A stretch of 64,000 bases of DNA from an uncultured Lachnospiraceae bacterium (GTDB lineage: Bacteria > Bacillota > Clostridia > Lachnospirales > Lachnospiraceae): NCBI GenBank assembly GCA_947165025.1, contig CAMUYQ010000002.1:310001-374000 (forward strand), given 5' to 3'. The notes beneath the pieces are model-generated. The model did not search any database. It saw nothing but the letters and a program-made list of their open reading frames with translations, and had not been told where the DNA came from. Both the position numbers and the translations under genes were made by a program. Shown here one piece after another: positions 52,414 to 61,883 of the stretch; within the stretch, counting starts at the first letter, position 1, and each line of letters starts with the position of its first letter.

Positions 52414-54450
52414 ATGAAAGGATTAAAGGAAAGCTTATATCGCGAATACAAAAAAGAGTGTTTTAAACAGACTATGCCATATGCATATGAGCTGGTGTAT
52501 AGCGATGTGCCCGAACCTGAACAGACGAACCTTACCGGCAGAGTGATCCTGTTTCCGGATGACAACGCCAATATCCTCAATTTTGAAGGTATAAACGAGG
52601 ACTATGTTGTATTTGTGAGCCGTGAGGGAGTATGTGAGCCGGATATGGTAAAGAGGCTCTTATCCTTCGGCAAGAACGCCGACATCATATACTGCGATGA
52701 GGACATCACGACCGATGTTACGGCAGATCTGTCCGACATAAACGTCAGGATCAGGACTCTTCGCACGCCCTGGAGAAAACCCGAATATTCACCCGATACG
52801 ATCGTATCATTTCCCTACATAGAAACATGTTTTGCAATTAAGACCAAATTTGCGAGGTATGTGCCTGCGATCAGAAGATCACCCGAGATCGGCGATAACG
52901 TCCGGTGCCGTGATTTTCTGCTTCGTGCGCTCGAAAGGGCGCAGAGTGTTGCGCATGTTCCGCAGATACTGTTTCACAGGGATCTTGGCAGTCTGATCCC
53001 TCAGGCAGAAGATGTTTCGGACAACCGGATCTACGAGGCTCTTTACGAGCGGTACACAAGGCCCGGCTATATACTGTGCCGGGAGGCCGCCGAAAAGAGA
53101 CGGGGGATCAATGTTATCCCCGATCCCGGGAAAAATGAGTATACGGTATCGATAATAATCCCCTCAAAAGACCAGCCGAGGGTTCTCAAGGAATGCATCA
53201 GGAACATCAGGATAAATGCCGGAAAGGTTCCTTACGAGATAATCGTTGTTGATAACGGCAGCACCAAAGAAAACTGGGATATCGCCGAAAAGTATGTCAC
53301 GCAGCTTCCGGGCGGCAGGGGGACGTATATTTACGAGCCGATGGATTTTAACTTTTCGGTTATGTGCAATCTCGGTGCGGCTGCCGCAAAGGGTGATTAT
53401 CTGCTGTTCATGAATGATGATGTCGACGCGATCACGGAGGGCTTCCTTGAAAAACTGCTCGTATATGCCGCAAGAAGCTATGTCGGGGCTGTCGGGGCAA
53501 AGCTCCTGTTCCCTGATGATGTGAGCATACAGCATATCGGCGTGTTTGATACGAACCGCGGACCGACCCATAAACTGGCGGGTCTTGCCGATTCCACGGT
53601 ATGGTATTACGGCCGTAACAGATTCGCGTGGAATACTCTTGCCGTAACGGGTGCCTGCCTTATGGTCGGAAGGGAAAAATACTATCAAACAGGCGGCTTT
53701 TATGATAAAATGGTTGTTGGCTATAATGACGTCGATCTGTGCCTTCGTCTTGTTGAGGCGGGGTACTTCAATGTCGTTAACAACGAGTGCGTCATGACAC
53801 ATCACGAGTCGCTCGCGCGCGGGATGGATGCCGAGAATGACGGCAAGAGCCTGCGCCTTAAAGAAGAGCGTGAGCTTCTGTATTCGCTCCATCCGTGGAT
53901 CGCATCGCACAAAGATCCGTTCTACGGATACGGACTTGATGTTGATACGATACTGATGGACTGCGGTGTTGTTGCGGACCGTCAGATAACGGATATGCGA
54001 AGCAAAACGAAGGAGCTGTACAAGCTGCCGGGAAGACTGTCTTCAAAGGTCATGATGTCGATAGACTCGTGTTCGATAGAACGCGGTGTGGCTTCGGATG
54101 CGAAGGACGCTTACGTTATCGAAGGCTGGGGACTCAACACTTCATGGGACAATGCGTTTGTTCACAAATATCTCGTGCTTATCCCGCTCGATGAGGATGA
54201 TAACGAGAAGAAAGAGTACATTGTGGCAACGACAAGTCCCGTTTACAGAACGGATGTCCCCGAGGTGTTTGCAGAGGCCGTAAATGTAAACCTTGCGGGA
54301 TTTGTTGCAAGGATACCGTTTGACAGGATCGATGCACATACGCGCTACAGGGTGGGAGTCCTCCTCAAAAAAACTGCAGGATTAAAGAGCTATCGCATGG
54401 CTCTGGGTGATATATATGAACCGCGAAGAGGAATTGTCAAAGAAGAGTGA
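52414..54450 (+). CDS. Large multi-domain GT2 glycosyltransferase
   Basis: The 678-residue protein has a divergent N-terminal half-domain (about 55-210) whose VFVSREGVCEPDMVKRLL and IIYCDEDI recall the second half of a GT-A fold. A complete GT2 domain follows (about 240-490), with SIIIPSKDQPRVLKE, VVDNGST (about 276-282) and NDDVDA (about 336-341). The C-terminal 160 residues form an extra beta-rich domain beginning near YVIEGWG. Such tandem enzymes extend rhamnan-type or O-antigen chains in ABC-exported systems. It lies 18 bases after the WbdD-like gene and overlaps the next GT gene by 35 bases. Donor probably dTDP-rhamnose, by context only. Confidence 0.83.
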   Translation: MKGLKESLYREYKKECFKQTMPYAYELVYSDVPEPEQTNLTGRVILFPDDNANILNFEGINEDYVVFVSREGVCEPDMVKRLLSFGKNADIIYCDEDITTDVTADLSDINVRIRTLRTPWRKPEYSPDTIVSFPYIETCFAIKTKFARYVPAIRRSPEIGDNVRCRDFLLRALERAQSVAHVPQILFHRDLGSLIPQAEDVSDNRIYEALYERYTRPGYILCREAAEKRRGINVIPDPGKNEYTVSIIIPSKDQPRVLKECIRNIRINAGKVPYEIIVVDNGSTKENWDIAEKYVTQLPGGRGTYIYEPMDFNFSVMCNLGAAAAKGDYLLFMNDDVDAITEGFLEKLLVYAARSYVGAVGAKLLFPDDVSIQHIGVFDTNRGPTHKLAGLADSTVWYYGRNRFAWNTLAVTGACLMVGREKYYQTGGFYDKMVVGYNDVDLCLRLVEAGYFNVVNNECVMTHHESLARGMDAENDGKSLRLKEERELLYSLHPWIASHKDPFYGYGLDVDTILMDCGVVADRQITDMRSKTKELYKLPGRLSSKVMMSIDSCSIERGVASDAKDAYVIEGWGLNTSWDNAFVHKYLVLIPLDEDDNEKKEYIVATTSPVYRTDVPEVFAEAVNVNLAGFVARIPFDRIDAHTRYRVGVLLKKTAGLKSYRMALGDIYEPRRGIVKEE

Positions 54451-56422
54451 ATACTATAAGGATCTGTACGAAAAAGAGCGTGTAAAAAATGCAGAGCTTA
54501 CAGAGAAGCTCGTTGACGCGGAAGCAAAAGTCGCAGATCTTACATACAAGATGGACAAGCTCCGCAATTCCCTGATCTGGAAGATGATATATCCGTTCAG
54601 ACTTGTGTGGAGCCATACAAAGAACATTTTCATCAGGATAAAAAGATACGGCAGTATCTCCAATCTGAAAAAGAAGATCGAAAGCAAGATCATCGAAAAA
54701 AAGGCGTACAAAAGCTACGGTACGCTTTCAATGCCGTCCCCCGAAGAGATAAATGCACAGCGCAGCGAGCAGTTTCCGAAAAAGATACTGTTCTCTGTTC
54801 TTGTGCCCCTTTACAACACTCCGGAGAAATTCCTTCGCGAGATGATCGATTCTGTTGTGGCCCAGACATACGAAAACTGGGAGCTCTGCCTTGCGGACGG
54901 ATCTGATGATGAACACGCATACGTTGCCGAAACCGTCAGATCGTACAACGATCCGAGGATCAGATATGAGAAGCTGACAGAGAACCTCGGGATATCGGGC
55001 AACACGAACAAGTGCTTTGAAATGGCAACGGGCGATTACATCGGACTGTTCGATCATGATGACATTCTTCATCCCACCGCGCTTTATGAGTACATGAAAG
55101 TCATATGCGAAAGGGATGCCGATTACATATACTGTGACGAGACGACGTTCTCCGGAAAATCGATCGATCACATGATCACACTTCACTTCAAGCCGGACTT
55201 TGCTCCGGATAACCTGAGAGCCAACAATTACATATGCCACTTCTCGGTATTTTCAAAGGAACTTGTCGATAAGGTCGGGACATTCAGGACCGAATTTGAC
55301 GGCAGCCAGGACCATGACATGATCCTTCGTCTTACCGCTGCCGCAAAGAATATCGTACATGTTCCGAAGATACTGTATTACTGGAGAAGTCATGCCGGAA
55401 GCGTTGCAAGCGACATAAACGCAAAGAGCTATGCGATAGATGCCGCAAAGGGCGCAGTTGCCGCACATTTGAAAGCGTGCGGGTTTGACGGCTTCAGGAT
55501 CGAGAGTTCAAGGGCATTTGAGACGATATTCAGGATCAGATACGCGATAAAGGGTACACCGCTCATTTCGATACTCATACCGAACAAAGATCATGCGGAT
55601 GACCTTCGAAGATGTATTGAGTCGATCACGGATCTTTCGTCATACGATAACTATGAGATCATAGTGATAGAGAACAATTCGACCACGGAAGAGATCAGGC
55701 AGTATTATGAGACGCTTGAGAAGCACCCGAAGGTCAGGGTCGTAACATACGAGGGTGATTTTAACTACTCGAAGATCAACAATTTCGGCGCACGGTCCGC
55801 GAACGGGGAATACCTCATCCTGCTCAACAACGATACCGAGGTGATCACGAGAACGTGGATGGAAGAACTTCTGATGTATGCCCAGAGAGAAGATGTGGGT
55901 GCAGTCGGATGTATGCTCTATTATCCGGATTACACGATACAGCATGCGGGTATCGTGCTCGGAATGGGTGCGCACAGGACAGCGGGACATTCGCATTACA
56001 AAATGGCCAAGGAAAATCTCGGATATATGGGCAGGCTTTGCTATGCACAGAACGTATCGGCAGTCACGGGAGCCTGCATGATGGTGAGAAGATCGTATTT
56101 TGACGAAGCGGGAGGCCTGTCGGAGGATCTGGCGGTTGCGCTCAATGACGTCGATCTGTGCCTGAAGCTGAGACAGAAGGGGCTGCTTAACGTGTTCACA
56201 CCGTTTGCGGAGCTGTTTCACTATGAATCCGCATCGCGCGGAACGGATGTTACCGAGGCGGCAGATAAGGAAAAGGCAGAGCGCTACAACAGGGAATGCG
56301 ATCTGTTCAGGAATAAATGGAAAGAGATACTTGAAGCGGGCGATCCGTATTTTAACCCCAATTTCTCGCTCGATTACTCCAATTTTGTTCTGGCGGGAAA
56401 CAGAAAGAGTATGGTTGAATGA
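54416..56422 (+). CDS. Tandem GT2 glycosyltransferase with N-terminal coiled coil
   Basis: The start at 54416 (GGGTGA upstream; a GTG at 54407 is also in frame) gives 668 residues. An N-terminal coiled coil (to about 50) and a basic amphipathic region (about 52-95) could hold it at the membrane or in a complex. Two complete GT-A domains follow: the first from SVLVPLYNTPEKFL (near 127) with DHDD, the second from SILIPNKDHADDL (near 383) with NNDTEV and a GACMMVRR stretch. This resembles two-domain rhamnosyl- or galactosyl-transferases that build alternating linkages. It overlaps the previous gene by 35 bases. Confidence 0.87.
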   Translation: MNREEELSKKSEYYKDLYEKERVKNAELTEKLVDAEAKVADLTYKMDKLRNSLIWKMIYPFRLVWSHTKNIFIRIKRYGSISNLKKKIESKIIEKKAYKSYGTLSMPSPEEINAQRSEQFPKKILFSVLVPLYNTPEKFLREMIDSVVAQTYENWELCLADGSDDEHAYVAETVRSYNDPRIRYEKLTENLGISGNTNKCFEMATGDYIGLFDHDDILHPTALYEYMKVICERDADYIYCDETTFSGKSIDHMITLHFKPDFAPDNLRANNYICHFSVFSKELVDKVGTFRTEFDGSQDHDMILRLTAAAKNIVHVPKILYYWRSHAGSVASDINAKSYAIDAAKGAVAAHLKACGFDGFRIESSRAFETIFRIRYAIKGTPLISILIPNKDHADDLRRCIESITDLSSYDNYEIIVIENNSTTEEIRQYYETLEKHPKVRVVTYEGDFNYSKINNFGARSANGEYLILLNNDTEVITRTWMEELLMYAQREDVGAVGCMLYYPDYTIQHAGIVLGMGAHRTAGHSHYKMAKENLGYMGRLCYAQNVSAVTGACMMVRRSYFDEAGGLSEDLAVALNDVDLCLKLRQKGLLNVFTPFAELFHYESASRGTDVTEAADKEKAERYNRECDLFRNKWKEILEAGDPYFNPNFSLDYSNFVLAGNRKSMVE

Positions 56423-56449
56423 TCATCATTTTGTGAAGGAGGATTATTT

Positions 56450-58177
56450 ATGAGTTACATGGAGCAGTACAGATACTGGTGTGAGGACGATTACTTTGAT
56501 GATGCCACAAAGGCCGAGCTGGCAAAGATCAAAGATAACGATGCAGAGATCCAGGACAGGTTCTACAAGGATCTTGAGTTCGGTACGGGCGGACTTCGCG
56601 GAGTGATCGGTGCCGGAACAAACAGGATGAACATATATACCGTAAGACGTGCAACGCAGGGTCTTGCAAACTATATCACAAAGCAGAACGCAAAGGATAA
56701 GGGCGTTGCGATCGCCTATGATTCGAGGTTCATGTCCCCGCAGTTTGCCGATGAGGCTGCGCTCTGTCTGAATGCAAACGGTATCAAGGCATATGTGTTT
56801 GAGACACTTCGCCCGACACCGGAACTGTCATTTGCCGTAAGAGAGCTTGGATGTACTGCAGGTATCGTTGTTACAGCGAGCCACAATCCTCCCGAGTACA
56901 ACGGATACAAGGTTTACTGGGAAGACGGTGCCCAGATCACGTCGCCCAGAGATACGGATATCATCGGTGAAGTTCTTGCGGTCAAGGACTATAACGAAGT
57001 AAAGACTATGGCCAAGGAAGAAGCCATTTCAAAGCGTCTGTACAATGTTATCGGCAAGGAGATCGACGATAAGTACATGGTCGAGCTCAAGAAGCAGATA
57101 ATCCATCCCGAGATCATCGAGGCTGTTGCAGATTCGATAAAGATCGTATATACGCCTTTCCATGGTACGGGTAATCTTCCTGTCAGAAGGATACTGTCTG
57201 AGCTTGGGTTCAAGCATGTGTTTGTTGTTCCCGAGCAGGAGCTTCCGGATCCCAAGTTCACGACACTTGAGTATCCGAATCCCGAGGATCCGAAGGCATT
57301 TACACTTGCGCTCAAGCTTGCAAAAGAGAAGGATGCAGACATAGTACTTGCAACGGATCCTGATGCAGACCGTCTCGGAATATACGCAAAGGATGCCGAA
57401 ACGGGCGAATACATACCTTTTACCGGTAATATGTCGGGAATGCTCATTGCCGAGTACATTCTCCGTGAGAGAAAAGAGGCCGGCACGCTTCCGAAGAATG
57501 CTGCGCTTGTTAAGACGATAGTTACGACAAACCTTGCCGATGCGATCACTTCGGCGTTTAATGTAAAGCTTATCGAAGTCCTGACCGGATTTAAGTACAT
57601 AGGCGAACAGATCAAGCTGTTTGAGCAGAATCACGAATACGAGTATGTGTTCGGTCTCGAGGAGAGCTACGGATGCCTTGCGGGAACGCATGCAAGAGAT
57701 AAGGACGCCGTTGTTGCTGTAATGTGCCTGTGCGAAGTTGCGGCATGGTGCAAGCATAACGGTATCACTGTATGGGATCAGATGCAGAAGATATACAGGC
57801 AGTACGGGTTCTACATGGAAGGTATCCACACGATCACTCTCAAGGGTATCGACGGTGCCCAGCAGATAAAGGATATGATGGACAGACTCCGTGCCAACCC
57901 GCCTAAAGAGTTTGACGGACTCAAAGTGCTTAAGTTTAGGGATTATTCAAAGAACACGATCACGGACCTTGCTACGGGAGAAGTTACCCCGGCAGGTCTT
58001 CCGAATTCGAACGTTCTGTACTTTGACATAGAAAACGACAGCTGGTGCTGCGCAAGACCTTCGGGAACAGAGCCCAAGATCAAGTTCTATATGGGTATCA
58101 AGGGACGCAATCTTGATGATGCAAGATCAAAGCTTGAAAGCTTTAAGAGCGCCGTTGTAAAGGCTCTGGAAGGGTAA
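56450..58177 (+). CDS. Phosphoglucomutase/phosphomannomutase
   Basis: It interconverts hexose 6- and 1-phosphates. The 575-residue protein has the phosphoserine Ser144 in TASHNP (142-147), the metal loop DPDADR (303-308), the sugar-binding LEESYG and the phosphate-binding RPSGTEPK. Length and the FGTGGLRG start (44-51) fit the long PgcA-type alpha-phosphoglucomutases of Firmicutes. A strong AAGGAGG ribosome site lies upstream. In this operon it likely feeds glucose-1-phosphate to RmlA and UDP-glucose synthesis. Confidence 0.93.
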   Translation: MSYMEQYRYWCEDDYFDDATKAELAKIKDNDAEIQDRFYKDLEFGTGGLRGVIGAGTNRMNIYTVRRATQGLANYITKQNAKDKGVAIAYDSRFMSPQFADEAALCLNANGIKAYVFETLRPTPELSFAVRELGCTAGIVVTASHNPPEYNGYKVYWEDGAQITSPRDTDIIGEVLAVKDYNEVKTMAKEEAISKRLYNVIGKEIDDKYMVELKKQIIHPEIIEAVADSIKIVYTPFHGTGNLPVRRILSELGFKHVFVVPEQELPDPKFTTLEYPNPEDPKAFTLALKLAKEKDADIVLATDPDADRLGIYAKDAETGEYIPFTGNMSGMLIAEYILRERKEAGTLPKNAALVKTIVTTNLADAITSAFNVKLIEVLTGFKYIGEQIKLFEQNHEYEYVFGLEESYGCLAGTHARDKDAVVAVMCLCEVAAWCKHNGITVWDQMQKIYRQYGFYMEGIHTITLKGIDGAQQIKDMMDRLRANPPKEFDGLKVLKFRDYSKNTITDLATGEVTPAGLPNSNVLYFDIENDSWCCARPSGTEPKIKFYMGIKGRNLDDARSKLESFKSAVVKALEG

Positions 58178-58180
58178 GAG

Positions 58181-59398
58181 ATGTCCGCTGTCTCACAGCT
58201 TTTGGCGAATAAATACGTAAGATATGTACTGATCGTGCTTCTGGCTGCTGCAGCAGCGGTTTCCATCGCTGCCGGGGTAAAGAATGCCGTAACATATTCC
58301 CAGGATTTCCAGTGGGATGCCGCAAAGGCGCTTGTGATCGGAGCTGATCCGTATGAGCTTTCCGAGCATCCCGAACAGACAGCACGATATCCGGAACTTG
58401 AAGCATTCTACAAAATGTTCACGGACATGGATCTGAAGCAGAAGATGGAAGCGAACCAGTTTCCGTCGCTCCTTGTACTTCTTGCACCAATGACTGTTTT
58501 TTCGCCGCAGACGGCAAAGATCGTATGGTGTGTACTGAACCTTCTTTTTACCGCAGGGATCATATACCTTATGAGACGGACTTTTTTTGAGAAGGCAGAC
58601 GCATTTGTATATGCTGTCATCGCACTTCTGATGCTTGCGGGAACACCCTACAGAAACCAGATCGGAGTGGGTCAGCACACGCTGTTTTCGTTCTTTTTCT
58701 TTATGCTTGCTGTGTATGTGGAGCAAAAGAAGCCTTTTAAGAAAGAGACACTAAACAGCACCGCACTGACGCTGTGCCTGTTCGTGTCATACTTTAAATA
58801 CACGCTTACGGCTCCGCTCGCCCTGTATTTCCTGTACAGGAGAAAGTATAAGGAACTGGCGTTTTCGGCAGCTCTTCACGTGATACTGACAAAAGCCTGT
58901 GCTCTGTGGCTCGGTAAGAGCTTTATCTACATGATAAAGGCTCCGCTGTCGGTTGCAAGCTTTCTTGCATCCGAAGGCGGGATAGATCTGGGAGTATTGC
59001 TACCCTCCGGTGCTTCGATGGTTGCAGCGGGAGTGGTATTTCTGCTGTTGGCACTCATTACGGTGATACTTCCCAAAGATAACGATAATGTTGTATTGGC
59101 GCTGCTGATGCTGTGGTCGCTTATCATGACGTATCACAGAACGTATGATTTCTTTGTACTGTCAGCTGTGGCAGTACTGTTTACAAAGGAAACGGTCTTT
59201 GGCAGCGGGACGAAGGCGCAAAGTGCGCTGCTGTGTTTTTATGCACTGACAGTCTGTGCGGTATATTTCGTTCTTCGTATATTCAGCGAGAACGTCGCAT
59301 CAAGGGCCGCTGTGGCGGCTCTGTACTATGCTTTTACGGCCGTTGTGACCGTGATCGCCATCAGGATGATAAGAACGGGGAAAACAGATAATGGATAA
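58181..59398 (+). CDS. GT87-like membrane glycosyltransferase (GT-C)
   Basis: The 405-residue protein has about ten to eleven helices and an extracytoplasmic loop after the first helix with QDFQWDAAKALVIGADPY (about 40-57). That pattern of an acidic residue, then Gly-x-Asp-Pro-Tyr, marks the GT87 (DUF2029) family, which uses polyprenyl-phosphate-linked sugars outside the cell. A GQHTLFSFFFFML segment is also typical. It starts 3 bases after the phosphohexomutase and overlaps gtrA-like by 8 bases. With the GtrA-like and polyprenyl-phosphate GT2 proteins it can form a side-chain module. Confidence 0.8.
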   Translation: MSAVSQLLANKYVRYVLIVLLAAAAAVSIAAGVKNAVTYSQDFQWDAAKALVIGADPYELSEHPEQTARYPELEAFYKMFTDMDLKQKMEANQFPSLLVLLAPMTVFSPQTAKIVWCVLNLLFTAGIIYLMRRTFFEKADAFVYAVIALLMLAGTPYRNQIGVGQHTLFSFFFFMLAVYVEQKKPFKKETLNSTALTLCLFVSYFKYTLTAPLALYFLYRRKYKELAFSAALHVILTKACALWLGKSFIYMIKAPLSVASFLASEGGIDLGVLLPSGASMVAAGVVFLLLALITVILPKDNDNVVLALLMLWSLIMTYHRTYDFFVLSAVAVLFTKETVFGSGTKAQSALLCFYALTVCAVYFVLRIFSENVASRAAVAALYYAFTAVVTVIAIRMIRTGKTDNG

Positions 59399-59912
59399 GG
59401 ATGAAAACAAAAAAAGCGGAAAGAATAAAAATCTTTTCACGCAGATACTGAAGTTCGGAGTTGTCGGCGGACTGGCATTTCTGATCGATTTTGCCGTATA
59501 TACGATCAGTAATAAGCTTCTGCCGTTTGAAAAGGGATATGTTGTTGCCGGGGTGCTCGGATTCTCGATCTCCCTGATATTCAACTATCTTGCGAGCATG
59601 AAATTTGTGTTCGAGCGCCGCGAGGACACGAGCAGAAAGAAAGAATTCACCATATTTCTCGTATTAAGCCTTATAGGTCTCGGACTTAACGAATTGTTCC
59701 TCATACTGTACGTGGAGGGAATGGATGCTCATATGGGATGGCTTCATTCACTGCATGAGTGGATACTCTCATTTGTCGATGAAAAGGGCATTAATATCCT
59801 GAAGATCAAAAACGTCAAGGAAATGACCGAATTCTTCGCAAAGATATTTGCCACGGCACTGGTCATGGTCTACAATTTCATCTCAAGGAAGATGACGCTG
59901 GAAAAGAAGTGA
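59391..59912 (+). CDS. GtrA family membrane protein
   Basis: The 173-residue protein belongs to the GtrA family, small four-helix proteins proposed to flip polyprenyl-phosphate sugars. LKFGVVGGLAFLIDFAVYTI near residue 17 and FNYLASMKFVFERR near 63 are the usual family motifs. The loop between helices 3 and 4 (about 100-145) is longer than in most relatives. It overlaps the GT87-like gene by 8 bases. Confidence 0.88.
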   Translation: MDKDENKKSGKNKNLFTQILKFGVVGGLAFLIDFAVYTISNKLLPFEKGYVVAGVLGFSISLIFNYLASMKFVFERREDTSRKKEFTIFLVLSLIGLGLNELFLILYVEGMDAHMGWLHSLHEWILSFVDEKGINILKIKNVKEMTEFFAKIFATALVMVYNFISRKMTLEKK

Positions 59913-59917
59913 TATTT

Positions 59918-61075
59918 ATGAAAAGATTGAATAAGACAATACTTTTGATGCTGCTTGCCGCATTTATGTGTTTGACGGTCAGCGGCTGTAACATCGATTT
60001 ATCGGCTCTCAAAACGGATCCGGCTGCCCCTGCCGAGAAGCAGGAGGAAGCAGAGCCTTCAAAAGCGACTCCCGAGACGGAAGAGAGCAGCGAAAATGCT
60101 GAGGATACAGGTGATCTCGGCGATACTTTCACGGGCGATACGACGAGCCATGAGGAAGAAGAGCAGGAGGAAGAGGAAGTCCCCGAGCCTCCGAAGGAAG
60201 AAGTCATGGACGTTGACCTTATATTCTTCATGGGACAGTCGAACATGTCAGGAGCAGGCGGTGATGCTGCTGCGGCTCCCCATGTATCGGAAGAGGCCGG
60301 ACAGGAGTTCAGGGCTGTATCCGATCCGACAAGGCTGTATCCAATCACGGAACCGTTTGGGATCAATGAAAACGATCCTTCGGGACTTTCCGAGTTTCCG
60401 GGTGCCAAGAAGGGATCGATGGTCTCGGCGTTTGTCAATGAATACCATAAGCGCTGCGGCAGGAAGGTAATTGCTGTATCGGTATCCATGGGCGCGACTG
60501 ATATGAAGAAATGGGAGACCGAAGGTGTTAAGGCGGATGTTAAAAGAAGATTTGATAATGCGACATCATATCTTAAGAACTGCGGTTATAACATAGGCCA
60601 TATTTATGTTCTGTGGCTTCACGGCGAATCCGATGCGATCGAGGGGACCGATCCGCAGGTATACAAGACGGATCTTGATAACATCATGCGTCCGATGTTC
60701 ATAGAAGGCCTTCAGAAGGTGTTCATAATCACTCCGGGAAGGACTATAGATTACAGGGATATCTTCAAGGACATAGTTGATATCCAGAAGCAGATATGTG
60801 CAGACAGCGCTTATTATGCCGTAGCCACGACCGTGCTTGCCAAGGTAAGCCCTGAGTACATGAAGGACCAGTATCATTACAACCAGCATGTCCTCAACAT
60901 GGTTGGCATTGAAGCCGCAAAATCGGTGGCATATTATACAAAACACGGTGAAGAGAAGATCGTGTACGATTACAGCAACGGTAAACTGATCGTTCCGGAA
61001 GGTGTGGATCCCGATTCCCAGAAGATGGAGGAGAAGATACACTTTACGGATCTTGATATCAACAAGGCATATTAG
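59918..61075 (+). CDS. Lipoprotein SGNH/sialate-acetylesterase-like carbohydrate esterase
   Basis: With the start at 59918 the protein has 385 residues and a lipoprotein signal with lipobox VSGC (Cys24); a GTG at 59909 is in frame but adds nothing. After an acidic Glu/Pro-rich linker (about 35-97) comes an SGNH-type domain of the sialic-acid acetylesterase/CE6 kind. GQSNMSG contains the catalytic Ser108, HGESDA has Glu237, and DQYHYNQH supplies Asp317 and His320. It probably removes O-acetyl groups from an exported glycan at the cell surface. The acidic linker suggests it spans part of the wall. Confidence 0.83.
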   Translation: MKRLNKTILLMLLAAFMCLTVSGCNIDLSALKTDPAAPAEKQEEAEPSKATPETEESSENAEDTGDLGDTFTGDTTSHEEEEQEEEEVPEPPKEEVMDVDLIFFMGQSNMSGAGGDAAAAPHVSEEAGQEFRAVSDPTRLYPITEPFGINENDPSGLSEFPGAKKGSMVSAFVNEYHKRCGRKVIAVSVSMGATDMKKWETEGVKADVKRRFDNATSYLKNCGYNIGHIYVLWLHGESDAIEGTDPQVYKTDLDNIMRPMFIEGLQKVFIITPGRTIDYRDIFKDIVDIQKQICADSAYYAVATTVLAKVSPEYMKDQYHYNQHVLNMVGIEAAKSVAYYTKHGEEKIVYDYSNGKLIVPEGVDPDSQKMEEKIHFTDLDINKAY

Positions 61076-61100
61076 AACAGGGCATTAAGGAGGTGTTGGT

Positions 61101-61883
61101 ATGGAAAATGATAAGATTCTGCTGTTTATCCCGGCATATAACTGCGAGAAGCAGATAGTCAGGGTGCTTGAACAGCTCGGACCGGCCGAGATGGCATTTA
61201 TCCACAGGGTGATCGTCGTCAATAACCGCAGTACCGATAACACAGAGCAGGCCGTGCTTGATTTTATGCATGCGCATGCGAACATGCCGATAACGCTTCT
61301 TCGCAACAGAGAGAATTACGGCCTCGGAGGCTCGCATAAGGTAGCGTTTGATTATGCCATAGAGCATCATTATGACTATGTGATAGTTCTACACGGGGAT
61401 GATCAGGGAAGTCTTTCCGATATCGTGCCTGTTCTTGCAAAGGGCTATTACCGTAAACATGACTGTATCCTCGGGGCAAGGTTCATGCCGGGTTCAAAGC
61501 TCGAAGGATACTCGCTTTTCAGGACGTTCGGGAATATTGTATACAATTTCCTGTTTGCGTTTGTTTTAAGAAGGAGGATATACGATCTCGGGTCGGGCCT
61601 TAACATGTACAGCGTTGAGATGCTGAAGAGCAGGTTTTACGAAAAGTTCTGTGACAATCTCATGTTCAACTACCTGATGATCATGGCGGCCGAGTATTAC
61701 GGGCATGATGTAAAGTTCTATCCTATCAGCTGGAGGGAAGACGATCAGGTTTCAAACGTGAAGATGGCCAACCAGGCTGTCAAAGTACTGAAGATGCTGA
61801 AGGAATATTATAAGGATCCTTCCGTTATCACGAACGAATACAGGGAAAAGATAATAGACGCATATGAGGCCGATACCGTATGA
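61101..61883 (+). CDS. Polyprenyl-phosphate glycosyltransferase (DPM1/GtrB-like GT2)
   Basis: The 260-residue GT2 has the short DPM1-like layout without C-terminal helices: LFIPAYNCEKQI, VVNNRSTDNT (39-48), HGDDQGS (about 98-104) as metal site and GARFMPGSKLEGYS. That is typical of enzymes making undecaprenyl-phosphate-linked sugars from UDP or GDP donors. A strong AAGGAGGTG ribosome site precedes the ATG. It fits as the cytoplasmic step of a Gtr-like module with the GtrA and GT87 proteins just upstream. It overlaps the next gene by 4 bases. Confidence 0.87.
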   Translation: MENDKILLFIPAYNCEKQIVRVLEQLGPAEMAFIHRVIVVNNRSTDNTEQAVLDFMHAHANMPITLLRNRENYGLGGSHKVAFDYAIEHHYDYVIVLHGDDQGSLSDIVPVLAKGYYRKHDCILGARFMPGSKLEGYSLFRTFGNIVYNFLFAFVLRRRIYDLGSGLNMYSVEMLKSRFYEKFCDNLMFNYLMIMAAEYYGHDVKFYPISWREDDQVSNVKMANQAVKVLKMLKEYYKDPSVITNEYREKIIDAYEADTV

